Of a stretch of DNA of 64,000 nucleotides, positions 43,917 to 52,314 are shown piece after piece. The translations under genes and the position numbers were made by a program. How positions within the stretch are numbered: position 1 is the stretch's first letter; each line of letters starts with the position of its first letter. The stretch comes from Pseudomonadota bacterium (lineage in GTDB: Bacteria; Pseudomonadota; Gammaproteobacteria; Burkholderiales; Burkholderiaceae_C): positions 1 to 64,000 of the forward strand of contig JAIUPH010000009.1 in NCBI GenBank assembly GCA_020161065.1, read 5' to 3'. The notes under the pieces are model-generated. The model ran no database searches. It was not told the DNA's origin and was given only the letters and a program-made list of their open reading frames with translations.

Positions 43917-45095
43917 TCAGGCCGGCAGTTCGAGCACGTTCTTGGCCAGGATGTTGCGCTGCACCTGGCTGGAGCCGCCGTAGATGGTGAAGGCCCGGCA
44001 GTCGAGGAAGGGGTAGAGGATGTCGATGGCCTCGCCGTCGACGTCGACCTCGCCGTTCAGCGTGCCGAGGTCGCCCGCCGCCTCGACCATCAGCTCGGTC
44101 ACGCGCTGGCAGGTCTCGGTGGCCCAGATCTTGAGCATCGAGACCTCGAAGCCGAAGCTGCCGCCGGTGCGCATGATCTGCGCGAAGCGCTCGTAGGCCG
44201 CCGCGCTATCGAGCACGTCCATCGTCACCTGCGCCAGCTTGTCGACGAACACCGGGTCGTGCAGCTTGCCGGCGGCGCGCGCCAGTTGCTTCAGCCGCAG
44301 CAGCGCCAGCATCGACTGCCGCGGCGAGCCCGACCAGATGCGCTCGAAGCCGAGCAGCGCCTTGGCCACGTCCCAGCCCCGGTTCAGCTCGCCGACCAGG
44401 TTGGCCAGCGGCGTGCGCACGTCGTCGAGGAACACCTCGCACAGTTCTTCGTGGCCGGCGATGTTGCGGATGGGCCGCACCTTCACGCCGCTTTGCCGCA
44501 TGTCGATCATCACGAAGCTGATGCCGGCCTGCTTCTTCACCGTCTTGTCGGTGCGCACCAGCGCGAACATGTGGCTGGCGTCGAAGGCCACCGAGGTCCA
44601 GATCTTCGAGCCGTTGATGACGAACTCGTCACCTTCGATGCGCGCCTCGGTGCGCAGGCTGGCGAGGTCCGATCCGGCGTTGGGCTCGGAGTAGCCCTGG
44701 CACCAGGTGTGCTCGCCCGACAGGATCTTCGGCAGGAAGCGCCGGCGCTGCTCGTCGGTGCCGCGGGCGATCAGCAGCGGGCCGATGTTCATCAGCCCCT
44801 GGTCCATCACGCGCGGCGCGCCGCTGCGCTCCAGCTCTTCCAGGTAGACCAGCACCTTCGATTGCGACAACCCCATGCCGCCCCACTCCACCGGCCACGC
44901 CGGCACCAGCCAGCCGTGGGCCGACAGCGTCAGGTACCACGGCTTCACCTCGGCCCAGCGCGGGCGGCGGCTGAGGTGGCGCAGGTGCGCCGGCACGTGC
45001 GCGGCGAAGAACTCGGCGGCGGCGCGGCGGAACGCCTCGTCGCCGAGCGCATTCCAGTCGCGGCGCGGCGGCGCGCTCGTCTCGCTCGTCGCCAC
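43917..45095 (-). CDS. Acyl-CoA dehydrogenase family protein
   Basis: A 392-residue acyl-CoA dehydrogenase. WCQGYSEPNAGSDLASLRTEA and FVINGSKIWTSVAFDASHM are the FAD- and substrate-binding segments, and FTIYGGSSQVQRNILAKNVL ends the protein with Gly-Gly where medium-chain enzymes have Glu-Gly. It probably forms a complex with the product of 42754-43899. The start codon is GTG at 45095, four bases after the enoyl-CoA hydratase stop; no ATG fits the conserved N-terminus. The order hydratase, dehydrogenase, dehydrogenase on one transcript marks a beta-oxidation operon. Confidence 0.87.
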   Translation of the reverse strand: MATSETSAPPRRDWNALGDEAFRRAAAEFFAAHVPAHLRHLSRRPRWAEVKPWYLTLSAHGWLVPAWPVEWGGMGLSQSKVLVYLEELERSGAPRVMDQGLMNIGPLLIARGTDEQRRRFLPKILSGEHTWCQGYSEPNAGSDLASLRTEARIEGDEFVINGSKIWTSVAFDASHMFALVRTDKTVKKQAGISFVMIDMRQSGVKVRPIRNIAGHEELCEVFLDDVRTPLANLVGELNRGWDVAKALLGFERIWSGSPRQSMLALLRLKQLARAAGKLHDPVFVDKLAQVTMDVLDSAAAYERFAQIMRTGGSFGFEVSMLKIWATETCQRVTELMVEAAGDLGTLNGEVDVDGEAIDILYPFLDCRAFTIYGGSSQVQRNILAKNVLELPA

Positions 45096-45099
45096 GGCC

Positions 45100-45909
45100 T
45101 TACACGCCCTTGAACACCGGTTGGCGCTTCTCCAGGAAGGCCTTGGCCGCTTCGTGGTGGTCGCGCGAGTTGATCGACAGCATCTCGTAGGCGATCGACG
45201 CGTCGAGGATCAGGTTGAGCTGCTGCTTGATCCACTTGTTGACCGACAGCTTGGTCCAGCGCACGGCCAGCGGCGGCAGCGCGTTGAGTTCGCGCGCGAT
45301 CTCCATCGCCGCGGCCATCACCTCGTCGGCCGGCACGACGTGGTTGACGAGGCCCATCGCCTGCGCTTCCTTGCCGTTCATCAGCTTGCCGCGCATCAGG
45401 AACTCCTTGGCGCGGTTGGGCCCGACGAGGATTGGCCAGATCACCGCGCCGCCGTCGCCGGCGACCAGCCCGACCTTGACGTGCGAGTCGCCGAACTTGG
45501 CCGTCTCGGCAATCACCGTCGAGTCGGCGAACAGCGCCAGCGTGGCGCCCAGGCCCACCGCATCGCCGTTGATGGCGGCGATGATGGGCTTCTCCACTTC
45601 GAGGATGGCCTGGAACAGCCGCTTGGTCGACGCCGGTGTGTCGATCGAGAACTTCCAGCCCTCTTCGCTGCCGAAGCGGCTGACCATGCGCTTGATGTCG
45701 CCGCCGGCCGAGAAGATCTTGCCGGCACCGGTCAGCACGATGACGTTGACCGCCGCGTCGTGCGCCAGGTCCAGCCACACGTGTTCCAGCTCGGCGTGCA
45801 TCTCGGCGTGGATGGCGTTGCGGTTGTCGGGCTGGTTCAGCGTCAGCGTGGCGATGCCCTGCTCGCGCTGGACGGCGAGGTAGCGGTAGCGCGAATAGTC
45901 AGGCGTCAT
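45100..45909 (-). CDS. Enoyl-CoA hydratase/isomerase family protein
   Basis: A 269-residue crotonase-fold protein. GKIFSAGGDIKRM and AINGDAVGLGATLALFAD form the oxyanion hole; DSHVKVGLVAGDGGAVIWP has Asp where the second acid of hydratases lies and lacks the first Glu, so this may be an isomerase, hydrolase or atypical hydratase. It is the first gene of a minus-strand operon with two acyl-CoA dehydrogenases. The ATG at 45909 is chosen over a frame extending to 46023, because homology starts at YLAVQREQGIATLTLNQP. Confidence 0.86.
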   Translation of the reverse strand: MTPDYSRYRYLAVQREQGIATLTLNQPDNRNAIHAEMHAELEHVWLDLAHDAAVNVIVLTGAGKIFSAGGDIKRMVSRFGSEEGWKFSIDTPASTKRLFQAILEVEKPIIAAINGDAVGLGATLALFADSTVIAETAKFGDSHVKVGLVAGDGGAVIWPILVGPNRAKEFLMRGKLMNGKEAQAMGLVNHVVPADEVMAAAMEIARELNALPPLAVRWTKLSVNKWIKQQLNLILDASIAYEMLSINSRDHHEAAKAFLEKRQPVFKGV

Positions 45910-45985
45910 GACGGCACTTTCGGGTCGTGAGGGAGCTTGCGATGGAGGGGCGGAACACCGTCGAACGGCCGCTTCACAGCAATTT

Positions 45986-46001
45986 CGAAACGTGTTCCAT
46001 T
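45986..46001 (-). promoter_or_regulatory. AATGGAAC-N4-TTCG element
   Basis: Read on the minus strand, AATGGAAC-ACGT-TTCG has the same half-sites and spacing as 34808-34823. It lies in the divergent region between the enoyl-CoA hydratase operon and the SnoaL-like gene. Confidence 0.35.
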
Positions 46002-46021
46002 TTTCATTGTATTCTTGGCGC

Positions 46022-46570
46022 ATGGAACCGATCTGTCAAGCCGACGTGCAGGCCTTGCTCGACCGCGAAGCCATCCGCGATTGCCTGTTCCACTACTGCC
46101 GCGGCATCGACCGCGCCGACGAGGCGCTGCTGCGCTCGACCTACTGGGACGACGCGCAAGACTGCCACGGCGCCTACCGCGGCAGCGCCGACGGCTTCAT
46201 CGCACAAGCCATTCCACGGCTGCGCCGCGGCGGGCGCGGCGTGCATCAGGTCAGCAACATCCTGATCGAGCTGCACGGCAGCGTGGCGGCGGTGGAAAGC
46301 AGCTTCCTCGCCTTGCAGGTCGGCGCCGCCCAGCCACGGCTGGAGACCTTCCTCGCCGGGCGCTACGTCGACCGCTTCGAGAAGCGCGCCGGCGAATGGC
46401 GGGTGGCCGACCGCACCGTCGTCTACGACTGGATCGAAGAGCGCGAGCGGCCCGAGCTGGCGGACGACGATGCCGCCTTGTTCGGCGCCCGGCAGCCGAC
46501 CGGCCAGCGCGGCGCGGCCGACCCGGTGTACGCGCTGCTGCGGCAAGTGCGCGGGCCGCTTCGCGGCTGA
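46022..46570 (+). CDS. SnoaL-like/NTF2-like family protein
   Basis: A 182-residue protein of the NTF2-like fold. The opening VQALLDREAIRDCLFHYCRGIDRADEALL matches the SnoaL-like group (SnoaL_4), whose members act as isomerases, dehydratases or small binding proteins in catabolic and biosynthetic clusters. YVDRFEKRAGEWRVADRTVVYDW is the usual C-terminal strand set. Its divergent placement from the acyl-CoA dehydrogenase operon suggests a role in the same pathway. The substrate is unknown. The ATG at 46022 begins the first helix. Confidence 0.75.
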   Translation: MEPICQADVQALLDREAIRDCLFHYCRGIDRADEALLRSTYWDDAQDCHGAYRGSADGFIAQAIPRLRRGGRGVHQVSNILIELHGSVAAVESSFLALQVGAAQPRLETFLAGRYVDRFEKRAGEWRVADRTVVYDWIEERERPELADDDAALFGARQPTGQRGAADPVYALLRQVRGPLRG

Positions 46571-46602
46571 GCCTGCGGCGGCGGTGCCGTTGAACGGCGC
46601 TG

Positions 46603-47016
46603 TTATTCGCCGGCCTCGATCAACGCCGGCAAGGCGACGCGCAAGGCATCGCCGACGCGCAGGCCCAGCGCCTGCGCCGCGTCGTTCAGGCGCGAGACCA
46701 CGCCGTGTTCCCAGGTGTCCAGCGCATCGCCGATGCGCGCGCTGTCGTGCGACACCGCGGCGGCGGCGCGCCCTTGCGCCTGCAGCATCGCCAGCGCGGC
46801 GATGCCGGCGCCGTCCTTGCCGATGCCGGCGTCGTTGAAGACCGCCAGCCGGAGCGGCACCGCGAGCGCGTAGGCGCCCGAGCTGACGCCGCCGTGCGAG
46901 CCGGAGATGACGATGGTGCCGGCGTCTTCGGCCGCCACCATCGTGATGCTGTCGGCCACGACGATGCGGCCGCGCGGGCCGCGGGCCAGCTCCTGCTTGC
47001 GCATGCCGGGAGTCAT
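46603..47016 (-). CDS. Conserved hypothetical protein, function not recognised
   Basis: A 137-residue protein that I cannot assign. It has a strand-rich core with the Gly/Ser motif ISGSHGGVSSGAYAL, then RLAVFNDAGIGKDGAGIAALAMLQ and AVSHDSARIGDALDTWEHGVVS. The clustered Ser, His, Asn, Asp and Lys residues look like an active site or ligand pocket, and the alternating pattern suggests an alpha/beta fold. No signal peptide or membrane segment is present. Two starts are possible (47016 and 47004). It lies between the SnoaL gene and the iron-type permease, 110 bases after the latter's stop, and may be transcribed independently. Confidence 0.6.
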   Translation of the reverse strand: MTPGMRKQELARGPRGRIVVADSITMVAAEDAGTIVISGSHGGVSSGAYALAVPLRLAVFNDAGIGKDGAGIAALAMLQAQGRAAAAVSHDSARIGDALDTWEHGVVSRLNDAAQALGLRVGDALRVALPALIEAGE

Positions 47017-47048
47017 GACAGCCCCTCGCCCGACGGGTACGTCAGGCG

Positions 47049-47063
47049 ATCCCCCGAGGGGAT
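47049..47063. terminator. ATCCCC-CGA-GGGGAT hairpin
   Basis: A perfect 6-bp stem with a 3-base loop lies in the 110-base gap between the hypothetical gene and the permease stop (47127). It may end the permease transcript or lie in the leader of the next gene. No T-run follows. Confidence 0.35.
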
Positions 47064-47126
47064 GCGGGCCGGCTTGGGAGCGGCCCGGCGCTCGGCCCGC
47101 GGCGCTAACAGCATGTGTCGCACTTC

Positions 47127-48743
47127 TCACTCCACCGCCCGCCGGCGCAGCGCGCGCGACAGCAGCAGCACCGGGATCAGCCCGACGCCGACGATGGCCA
47201 GCGACGGCAGCGCCGCTTCGCCCAGCCGTTCGTCGCGCGCGAAGTTGAAGGCCACGACGGCCAGCGTGTCGCTGCCGAACGGCCGCAGCACCAGCGTGGC
47301 GGGCAGCTCCTTCATCGCGTCGACGAACACCAGCAGCACGGCGGCCAGCGCCGAGCGGCGCAGCAGCGGCGCGTGCAGCCGCCAGAACAGCCGCGCCGGC
47401 CGCGCGCCCAGCATGCGCGCCGTTTCGTCGACGGACACCGGCACGCGCGCATAGCCCGCTTCTACCGACTGCAGCGCCACCGCCGAGAAGCGCGCCAGGT
47501 AGGCGTAGGTCACGCCGAACAGCGTGCCGGTGACGGTGGCAGCGATCGGCCAGTCGGGCCAGCGCTGCTGCAGCCAGCCCATCGGCAGCAGGATGCCGAT
47601 GGCCACCACCGCGCCGGGCACCGCATAGCCCAGCGCCAGCGTGCGCGCGGCCAGCGGCAGCGCGCGGCCGCCGCCGCGCCGGCGCAGCGCGAAGGCCAGC
47701 GCCAGCGCCAGCGCGGCCGCCAGCAGCGCCGCCGTGCCGGCCAGCCGGAAGCTGGACCACGCCCATTGCGCAAAGCGCGCCAGCGGCAGGCCGAACTCGG
47801 CATGGTGCGCCTCCTGCCACAGCATCCAGCCCAGCCAGCCCACCGGCAGCACGAAGCCCAGCAGCACCGGCAGCGCGCACAGGCCCAGCGCCGCGGCGGC
47901 GGCGGCGCCGCGCAGGCGCAGCGGCCGGGCATCGGCGGCGTGCGCGGCGCCGCTGCGGCTGCTGGCATAGCGCAGCCGGGCTTGCGCGGCGCGCTCGGCG
48001 GCCAGCAGCAGCGCCACCACGGCCAGCAGCACGGCGGCCAGCTGCGCCGCGGCGATGCCGTCGTTCATCACCAGCCAGGCCTTGAAGATGCCGGTGCTGA
48101 AGGTGGTGAGGCCGAAGTAGGCGCCGACGCCGTAGTCGGCCAGCGTCTCCATCACCGCCAGCGCGGTGCCGGCGGTGATGGCCGGCCGCGCCAGCGGCAG
48201 CGCCACGGCCACGATGCGCCGGCGCGCGCCGGCGCCGAGCATGCGTGCCGCCTCCATCAAGTGCGTGGCCTGCTCGCCCAAAGCGGTGCGCGCCAGCAGG
48301 TAGACGTAGGGGTACAGGCACAGCACGAACAGGATCACCGCGCCCCACAGGCTGCGCACGTCGGGCCACAGCGCGCCGCGCAGCCCGAAGGCGCGGCGCA
48401 GCCCCGTCTGCAACGCGCCGCTGTACTGCAAGGCGTCGGTGCCGGCATAGGCCAGCACGTAGGCCGGCATCGCCATCGGCAGCAGCAGCGCCCATTCGAA
48501 GTGGCGGCGGCCGGGAAAGTCGAACAGCGTGACGGCCGCCGCCGTGGCCGCGCCCAGCAGCATCACGCCGACGGCGACGCCGGCCGCCAGCAGCGCCGAC
48601 TGCAGCGCGTAGGCCGGCAGCACGGTGGCCGCCTGGTGGCGCAGCACGCCCAGCGCGGCGGCGTCGGTGGCCAGCCAGGCGCCCAGCACGCCGATCACCG
48701 GCAGCGCCAGCAGCAGGCACAGCGCCGTCAACGCGGCGCGCAT
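47127..48743 (-). CDS. Fe3+-type ABC transporter permease
   Basis: A 538-residue inner-membrane protein with two fused permease halves, each with about six membrane helices, like FbpB/SfuB and ThiP. The two cytoplasmic EAA loops are visible as LMEAARMLGAGARRRIVAVALPLARPAI and VDETARMLGARPARLFWRLHAPLLRRS. These contact the ATPase. It is divergent from the ATPase gene across only 65 bases, which contain GATTAT, a Fur-like half-site, but no full Fur box that I can defend. No periplasmic binding protein gene is nearby. Ferric iron is the likeliest substrate; thiamine or other solutes are alternatives. Confidence 0.87.
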   Translation of the reverse strand: MRAALTALCLLLALPVIGVLGAWLATDAAALGVLRHQAATVLPAYALQSALLAAGVAVGVMLLGAATAAAVTLFDFPGRRHFEWALLLPMAMPAYVLAYAGTDALQYSGALQTGLRRAFGLRGALWPDVRSLWGAVILFVLCLYPYVYLLARTALGEQATHLMEAARMLGAGARRRIVAVALPLARPAITAGTALAVMETLADYGVGAYFGLTTFSTGIFKAWLVMNDGIAAAQLAAVLLAVVALLLAAERAAQARLRYASSRSGAAHAADARPLRLRGAAAAAALGLCALPVLLGFVLPVGWLGWMLWQEAHHAEFGLPLARFAQWAWSSFRLAGTAALLAAALALALAFALRRRGGGRALPLAARTLALGYAVPGAVVAIGILLPMGWLQQRWPDWPIAATVTGTLFGVTYAYLARFSAVALQSVEAGYARVPVSVDETARMLGARPARLFWRLHAPLLRRSALAAVLLVFVDAMKELPATLVLRPFGSDTLAVVAFNFARDERLGEAALPSLAIVGVGLIPVLLLSRALRRRAVE

Positions 48744-48808
48744 GGAAGACCGATCGCAGGGAAGATGAGAACGAGCCGCATTTGCAACGGCCGATTATCA
48801 TCGGCGCG

Positions 48809-49891
48809 ATGTTCCTCGAACTGCAAGCCGTCTCGGTGCGCTATGGCCGCGGCGCGGCGGCCAAGACGGCGGTGGACGGCGCCTCGCTCGGCCTGGGCAA
48901 GGGCCAGATCGGCGTGCTGCTGGGGCCTTCGGGCTGCGGCAAGACCTCGCTGCTGCGCGCGGTGGCCGGGCTGGAGCGCTGCGAGGCCGGCCGCATCCGC
49001 ATGGGCAGCACCATGCTCAGCGACGCCGCCGCCGGGCTGCACGTGGCGCCCGAGCAGCGCCGCATCGGCATGGTGTTCCAGGACTACGCGCTGTTCCCGC
49101 ACCTGAGCGTGGCCGACAACGTGGCCTTCGGCCTGCCGCAACTGCCGCGCGCCGAGCGCGACGCCCGCGTGCGCCAGATGCTGGACCTGGTGGGTCTGCC
49201 GCAGGCCGGCGCCCGCGCGCCGCACCAGTTGTCCGGCGGGCAGCAGCAGCGCATTGCGCTGGCGCGGGCGCTGGCGCCGCAGCCCGAGCTGCTGCTGCTG
49301 GACGAGCCTTTCTCCAGCCTGGACGTCGACCTGCGCGAGCGCCTGGCGCAGGAGTTGCGCAGCATCCTCAAGGACAGCGGCAGCACGGCGCTGTTCGTCA
49401 CCCACGACCAGCTGGAAGCCTTCGCGCTGGGCGACGTGGTCGGCGTCATGCAGGGCGGCCGCCTGGAGCAGTGGGCGCGGCCCTACGAGCTGTACCACCG
49501 GCCGGCCAGCCGCTTCGTCGCGCAGTTCATCGGCCACGGCGTGTTCACGCCGGCGCGCATCGAGCGCGGCGGCGACCAGGCGCGGGTGCGCACGCCGCTG
49601 GGCGAGCTGGTCGACCTGCAGTCGTGCCCGCTGCCCGAGGCCTACCCCGGCGGCGAGTGCGACCTGCTGCTGCGCGCCGACGACATCGTGCACGACGACG
49701 CCAGCCCGGTGCGCGCGCGCATCGAGCGCAAGGCCTTCCGCGGCGCGGAGTTCCTGTACACGCTGCGCCTGGCCAGCGGCGAGCCGCTGGTGGCCCACGT
49801 GCCCTCGCACCACGACCACGAGCCCGGCGAATGGATCGGCATCCGCGCCGAAGTCGACCATCTGGTGACGTTTCCGCGATCGGCTTCGTAA
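48809..49891 (+). CDS. ABC transporter ATP-binding protein (FbpC-like)
   Basis: A 360-residue ATPase. Walker A is GPSGCGKT (residues 39-46), the Q-loop is VFQDYALFPHLS, the signature is LSGGQQQR, Walker B is LLLLDEPFSSLD and the switch His is in FVTHDQ. The C-terminal third (about 240-360) is a TOBE-like regulatory domain, as in FbpC. It pairs with the divergent permease at 47127-48743. The ATG at 48809 begins the first strand (FLELQAVSVRYG); a TTG nine codons earlier is less likely. Confidence 0.9.
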   Translation: MFLELQAVSVRYGRGAAAKTAVDGASLGLGKGQIGVLLGPSGCGKTSLLRAVAGLERCEAGRIRMGSTMLSDAAAGLHVAPEQRRIGMVFQDYALFPHLSVADNVAFGLPQLPRAERDARVRQMLDLVGLPQAGARAPHQLSGGQQQRIALARALAPQPELLLLDEPFSSLDVDLRERLAQELRSILKDSGSTALFVTHDQLEAFALGDVVGVMQGGRLEQWARPYELYHRPASRFVAQFIGHGVFTPARIERGGDQARVRTPLGELVDLQSCPLPEAYPGGECDLLLRADDIVHDDASPVRARIERKAFRGAEFLYTLRLASGEPLVAHVPSHHDHEPGEWIGIRAEVDHLVTFPRSAS

Positions 49892-49971
49892 AGCGGCGTA
49901 AAGCGCTGCAAAGCACCGGCGGCAACGGTGCAACTTTCTCCCTGGGAACGACTCCGAAGCCGCTGCGGTTC

Positions 49972-49977
49972 TATACT
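49972..49977 (+). promoter_or_regulatory. -10 box of a predicted ctpA promoter
   Basis: TATACT, five of six matches to consensus, lies 50 bases before the protease ATG. No convincing -35 box is 16-18 bases upstream. Confidence 0.35.
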
Positions 49978-50027
49978 GAACTTGCGTTTGCTATCTCGCT
50001 TTCGTCTCGTCGGGAAGGGCGTCGAAC

Positions 50028-51464
50028 ATGGGTGCCAAATTGAAGGTCGCGGGCTTGCTGGTTGCCGGTGGCATGGCCGGCGCACTGGCCACGCTGCAGG
50101 TGCAGGCCGTCGCGCACAGCGCGCTGGCGCCGCTGCCGCTGGCCGAGTTGCGCCAGCTGGCCGACGTCTTCGAGATCATCAAGTCCGACTACGTCGAGCC
50201 GGTCGACGAGAAAAAGCTGATCGGCGACGCCATCGCCGGCATGGTCTCCGGGCTGGACCCGCACTCGCAGTACTTCGACAAGAAGAGCTACAAGGAATTC
50301 CGCGAAAGCATCGGCGGCAAGTTCGTCGGCATCGGCATCGAGATGGGCATGGAAGACGGCCTGGTCAAGGTGGTCTCGCCGATCGAGGGCTCGCCGGCCT
50401 TCCGCGCCGGGCTCAAGTCGGGCGACCTGATCACCAAGATCGACGACACGGCGGTCAAGGGCCTGACCGTCGACCAGGCCGTCAAGCGCATGCGCGGCGA
50501 CCCCAACACCAAGGTCGTGCTGACGGTGTTCCGCAAGTCGGAAAGCCGCAGCTTCCCGGTGACCATCGTGCGCGAGGAAATCCGCGTGCAAAGCGTGCGC
50601 GCCCGCATGATCGAGCCCGGCTACGGCTGGGTGCGCGTCAGCCAGTTCCAGGAGCGCACGGTCGACGACTTCGTGCGCAAGGTCGACGAGTTGTACAAGC
50701 AGGACCCCAATCTCAAGGGCCTGGTGCTCGACCTGCGCAACGACCCCGGCGGCCTGCTCGATGCGGCGGTGGCGCTGTCGGCCGCCTTCCTGCCGGCCGA
50801 CGTGCCGGTGGTCAGCACCAACGGCCAGGTGGCCGAGTCGCGCCAGGTGTTCAAGGCCTCGCCCGAGTTCTACCTGCGCCGCGCCGGCAGCGACCCGCTG
50901 CGCCGCCTGCCGGCCGCGCTGAAGACGGTGCCGCTGGTGGTGCTGGTGAACGAAGGCTCGGCGTCGGCCAGCGAAATCGTCGCCGGCGCCTTGCAGGACC
51001 ACAAGCGCGCCACCGTGATGGGCGCGCAGACCTTCGGCAAGGGCTCGGTGCAGACCGAGCGCCGGCTGACGCCCGACACCGCGCTGAAGATCACCACCGC
51101 GCGCTACTACACGCCCAGCGGGCGCAGCATCCAGGCCAAGGGCATCGTGCCCGACGTCTGGCTCGACGAAACGGCCGACGGCAACGTCTACGCCGCGCTG
51201 CGCATGCGCGAGGCCGACCTCGACAAGCACCTGCAAGGCCGCGACGAGGCCAAGGACGCCGCGCGCGAGAAGGCCCGCGACGAAGCGCGCAAGAAGCTCG
51301 AAGAGCAGCAGGGCAAGGACGGCAAGGACGGGCCGAAGCCGCTGCCGGAATTTGGCAGCGCCGAAGACTTCCCGCTGATGCAGGCGCTCAACCAGCTGCG
51401 CGGCAAGCCGGTGGTGGTCAGCAAGTCGGCCACCGAGCGCAAGCCCGAGACCACCAACAACTGA
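50028..51464 (+). CDS. ctpA: S41 C-terminal processing peptidase (CtpA/Prc type)
   Basis: A 478-residue periplasmic serine protease that trims or degrades proteins from their C-termini. A signal/anchor helix (VAGLLVAGGMAGALATLQVQAVA) is followed by a cap region with LDPHSQYFDKKSYKEFRE. A PDZ domain covers about residues 95-180 (FVGIGIEMGMEDGLVKVVSPIEGSPA and GLKSGDLITKID). The protease core carries a Ser-Lys dyad: Ser313 in GSASASE and Lys338 in FGKGSVQ, 25 residues apart as in the family. A charged Lys/Glu/Arg coiled-coil-like stretch near 395-430 precedes the end. A strong terminator follows. Confidence 0.92.
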   Translation: MGAKLKVAGLLVAGGMAGALATLQVQAVAHSALAPLPLAELRQLADVFEIIKSDYVEPVDEKKLIGDAIAGMVSGLDPHSQYFDKKSYKEFRESIGGKFVGIGIEMGMEDGLVKVVSPIEGSPAFRAGLKSGDLITKIDDTAVKGLTVDQAVKRMRGDPNTKVVLTVFRKSESRSFPVTIVREEIRVQSVRARMIEPGYGWVRVSQFQERTVDDFVRKVDELYKQDPNLKGLVLDLRNDPGGLLDAAVALSAAFLPADVPVVSTNGQVAESRQVFKASPEFYLRRAGSDPLRRLPAALKTVPLVVLVNEGSASASEIVAGALQDHKRATVMGAQTFGKGSVQTERRLTPDTALKITTARYYTPSGRSIQAKGIVPDVWLDETADGNVYAALRMREADLDKHLQGRDEAKDAAREKARDEARKKLEEQQGKDGKDGPKPLPEFGSAEDFPLMQALNQLRGKPVVVSKSATERKPETTNN

Positions 51465-51492
51465 AGCGCGCAGCCCGCCCCGGCGCACGCCG

Positions 51493-51520
51493 CGAAGCCC
51501 GCCCCGCCCGGCGGGCTTCG
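51493..51520 (+). terminator. Intrinsic terminator after ctpA
   Basis: CGAAGCCCGCC and GGCGGGCTTCG form a perfect 11-bp stem around a 6-base loop, 28 bases after the ctpA stop. It is followed by TGCTTT, a weak T-rich tract. The form is typical of GC-rich betaproteobacterial terminators. Confidence 0.75.
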
Positions 51521-51543
51521 TGCTTTCCAACCCGACGCCAGCG

Positions 51544-52314
51544 ATGACCGACGAACAGTTGCTGCGCTATTCGCGCCACCTGCTGCTCGACGAGATCGGC
51601 GTCGAAGGCCAGCAGCGCCTGCTGGCCAGCCACGCGCTGGTGATCGGCGCCGGCGGCTTGGGCTCGCCGGTGGCGCTGTACCTGGGCACCGCCGGCGTCG
51701 GCCGCATCACGCTGGTCGACGACGACAACGTGGACCTGACCAACCTGCAGCGCCAGATCGCGCACGACCGCTCGCGCCTGGGCCAGCCCAAGGCCGAATC
51801 GGCCGCGCAATCGGTGCGCCGCATCAACCCCGACCCGCAACTGCAGGCCTTGGTCTGCCGCGCCGACGAAGCCCTGCTCGACGACTGGGTGCCGCCAGCC
51901 GACGTGGTGCTGGACTGCAGCGACAACTTTCGCACCCGCCACGCCGTCAACGCCGCCTGCGCGCGCCATGGCAAGCCGCTGGTCAGCGGCGCGGCGCTGG
52001 GTTTCGACGGCCAGGTTTCGGTCTACGACACGCGCCAGCCCGACGCGCCTTGCTACGCCTGCGTGTTTCCGCCCGAGGCGGCGTTCGAGGAACAGGCCTG
52101 CGCGACGATGGGCGTGTTCGCGCCGCTGGTGGGCATCGTCGGCGCCGTGCAGGCGGCCGAGGCGCTGAAGCTGCTGGCCGGCGCCGGCCAGTCGCTGGCC
52201 GGCCGGCTGCTGATGCTGGACGGCCGCCACATGCGCTGGGACGAGCTGCGCATCGCCCGCCAGCCGCAATGCACCGTGTGCGCCGCGCGCAGGGTTGATA
52301 AGCTGCTTCCATGA
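51544..52314 (+). CDS. moeB: MoeB/ThiF-family adenylyltransferase
   Basis: A 256-residue E1-like enzyme that adenylates the C-terminal Gly-Gly of a sulfur-carrier protein (MoaD or ThiS) for molybdopterin or thiamine synthesis. RYSRHLLLDEIGVEGQQRL opens the protein, VIGAGGLGSPVALYLGTAGVG is the nucleotide-binding loop, and DDDNVDLTNLQRQIAH and DCSDNFRTRH contain the conserved Arg and Asp residues. Two CxxC pairs (CYAC near 180 and CTVC near the end) bind zinc. There is no rhodanese domain. The ATG at 51544 begins the family N-terminus. The stop overlaps the LOG gene start (ATGA). Confidence 0.87.
   Translation: MTDEQLLRYSRHLLLDEIGVEGQQRLLASHALVIGAGGLGSPVALYLGTAGVGRITLVDDDNVDLTNLQRQIAHDRSRLGQPKAESAAQSVRRINPDPQLQALVCRADEALLDDWVPPADVVLDCSDNFRTRHAVNAACARHGKPLVSGAALGFDGQVSVYDTRQPDAPCYACVFPPEAAFEEQACATMGVFAPLVGIVGAVQAAEALKLLAGAGQSLAGRLLMLDGRHMRWDELRIARQPQCTVCAARRVDKLLP

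Noticed and set aside
47017-47126. Riboswitch in the leader upstream of the 137-residue gene
   Set aside because: Only a 6-bp hairpin and GC-rich repeats are seen; no conserved riboswitch core could be recognised.
48744-48808. Full Fur box between the divergent ABC genes
   Set aside because: Only one GATTAT half-site is convincing; the rest of the 19-bp consensus is absent.
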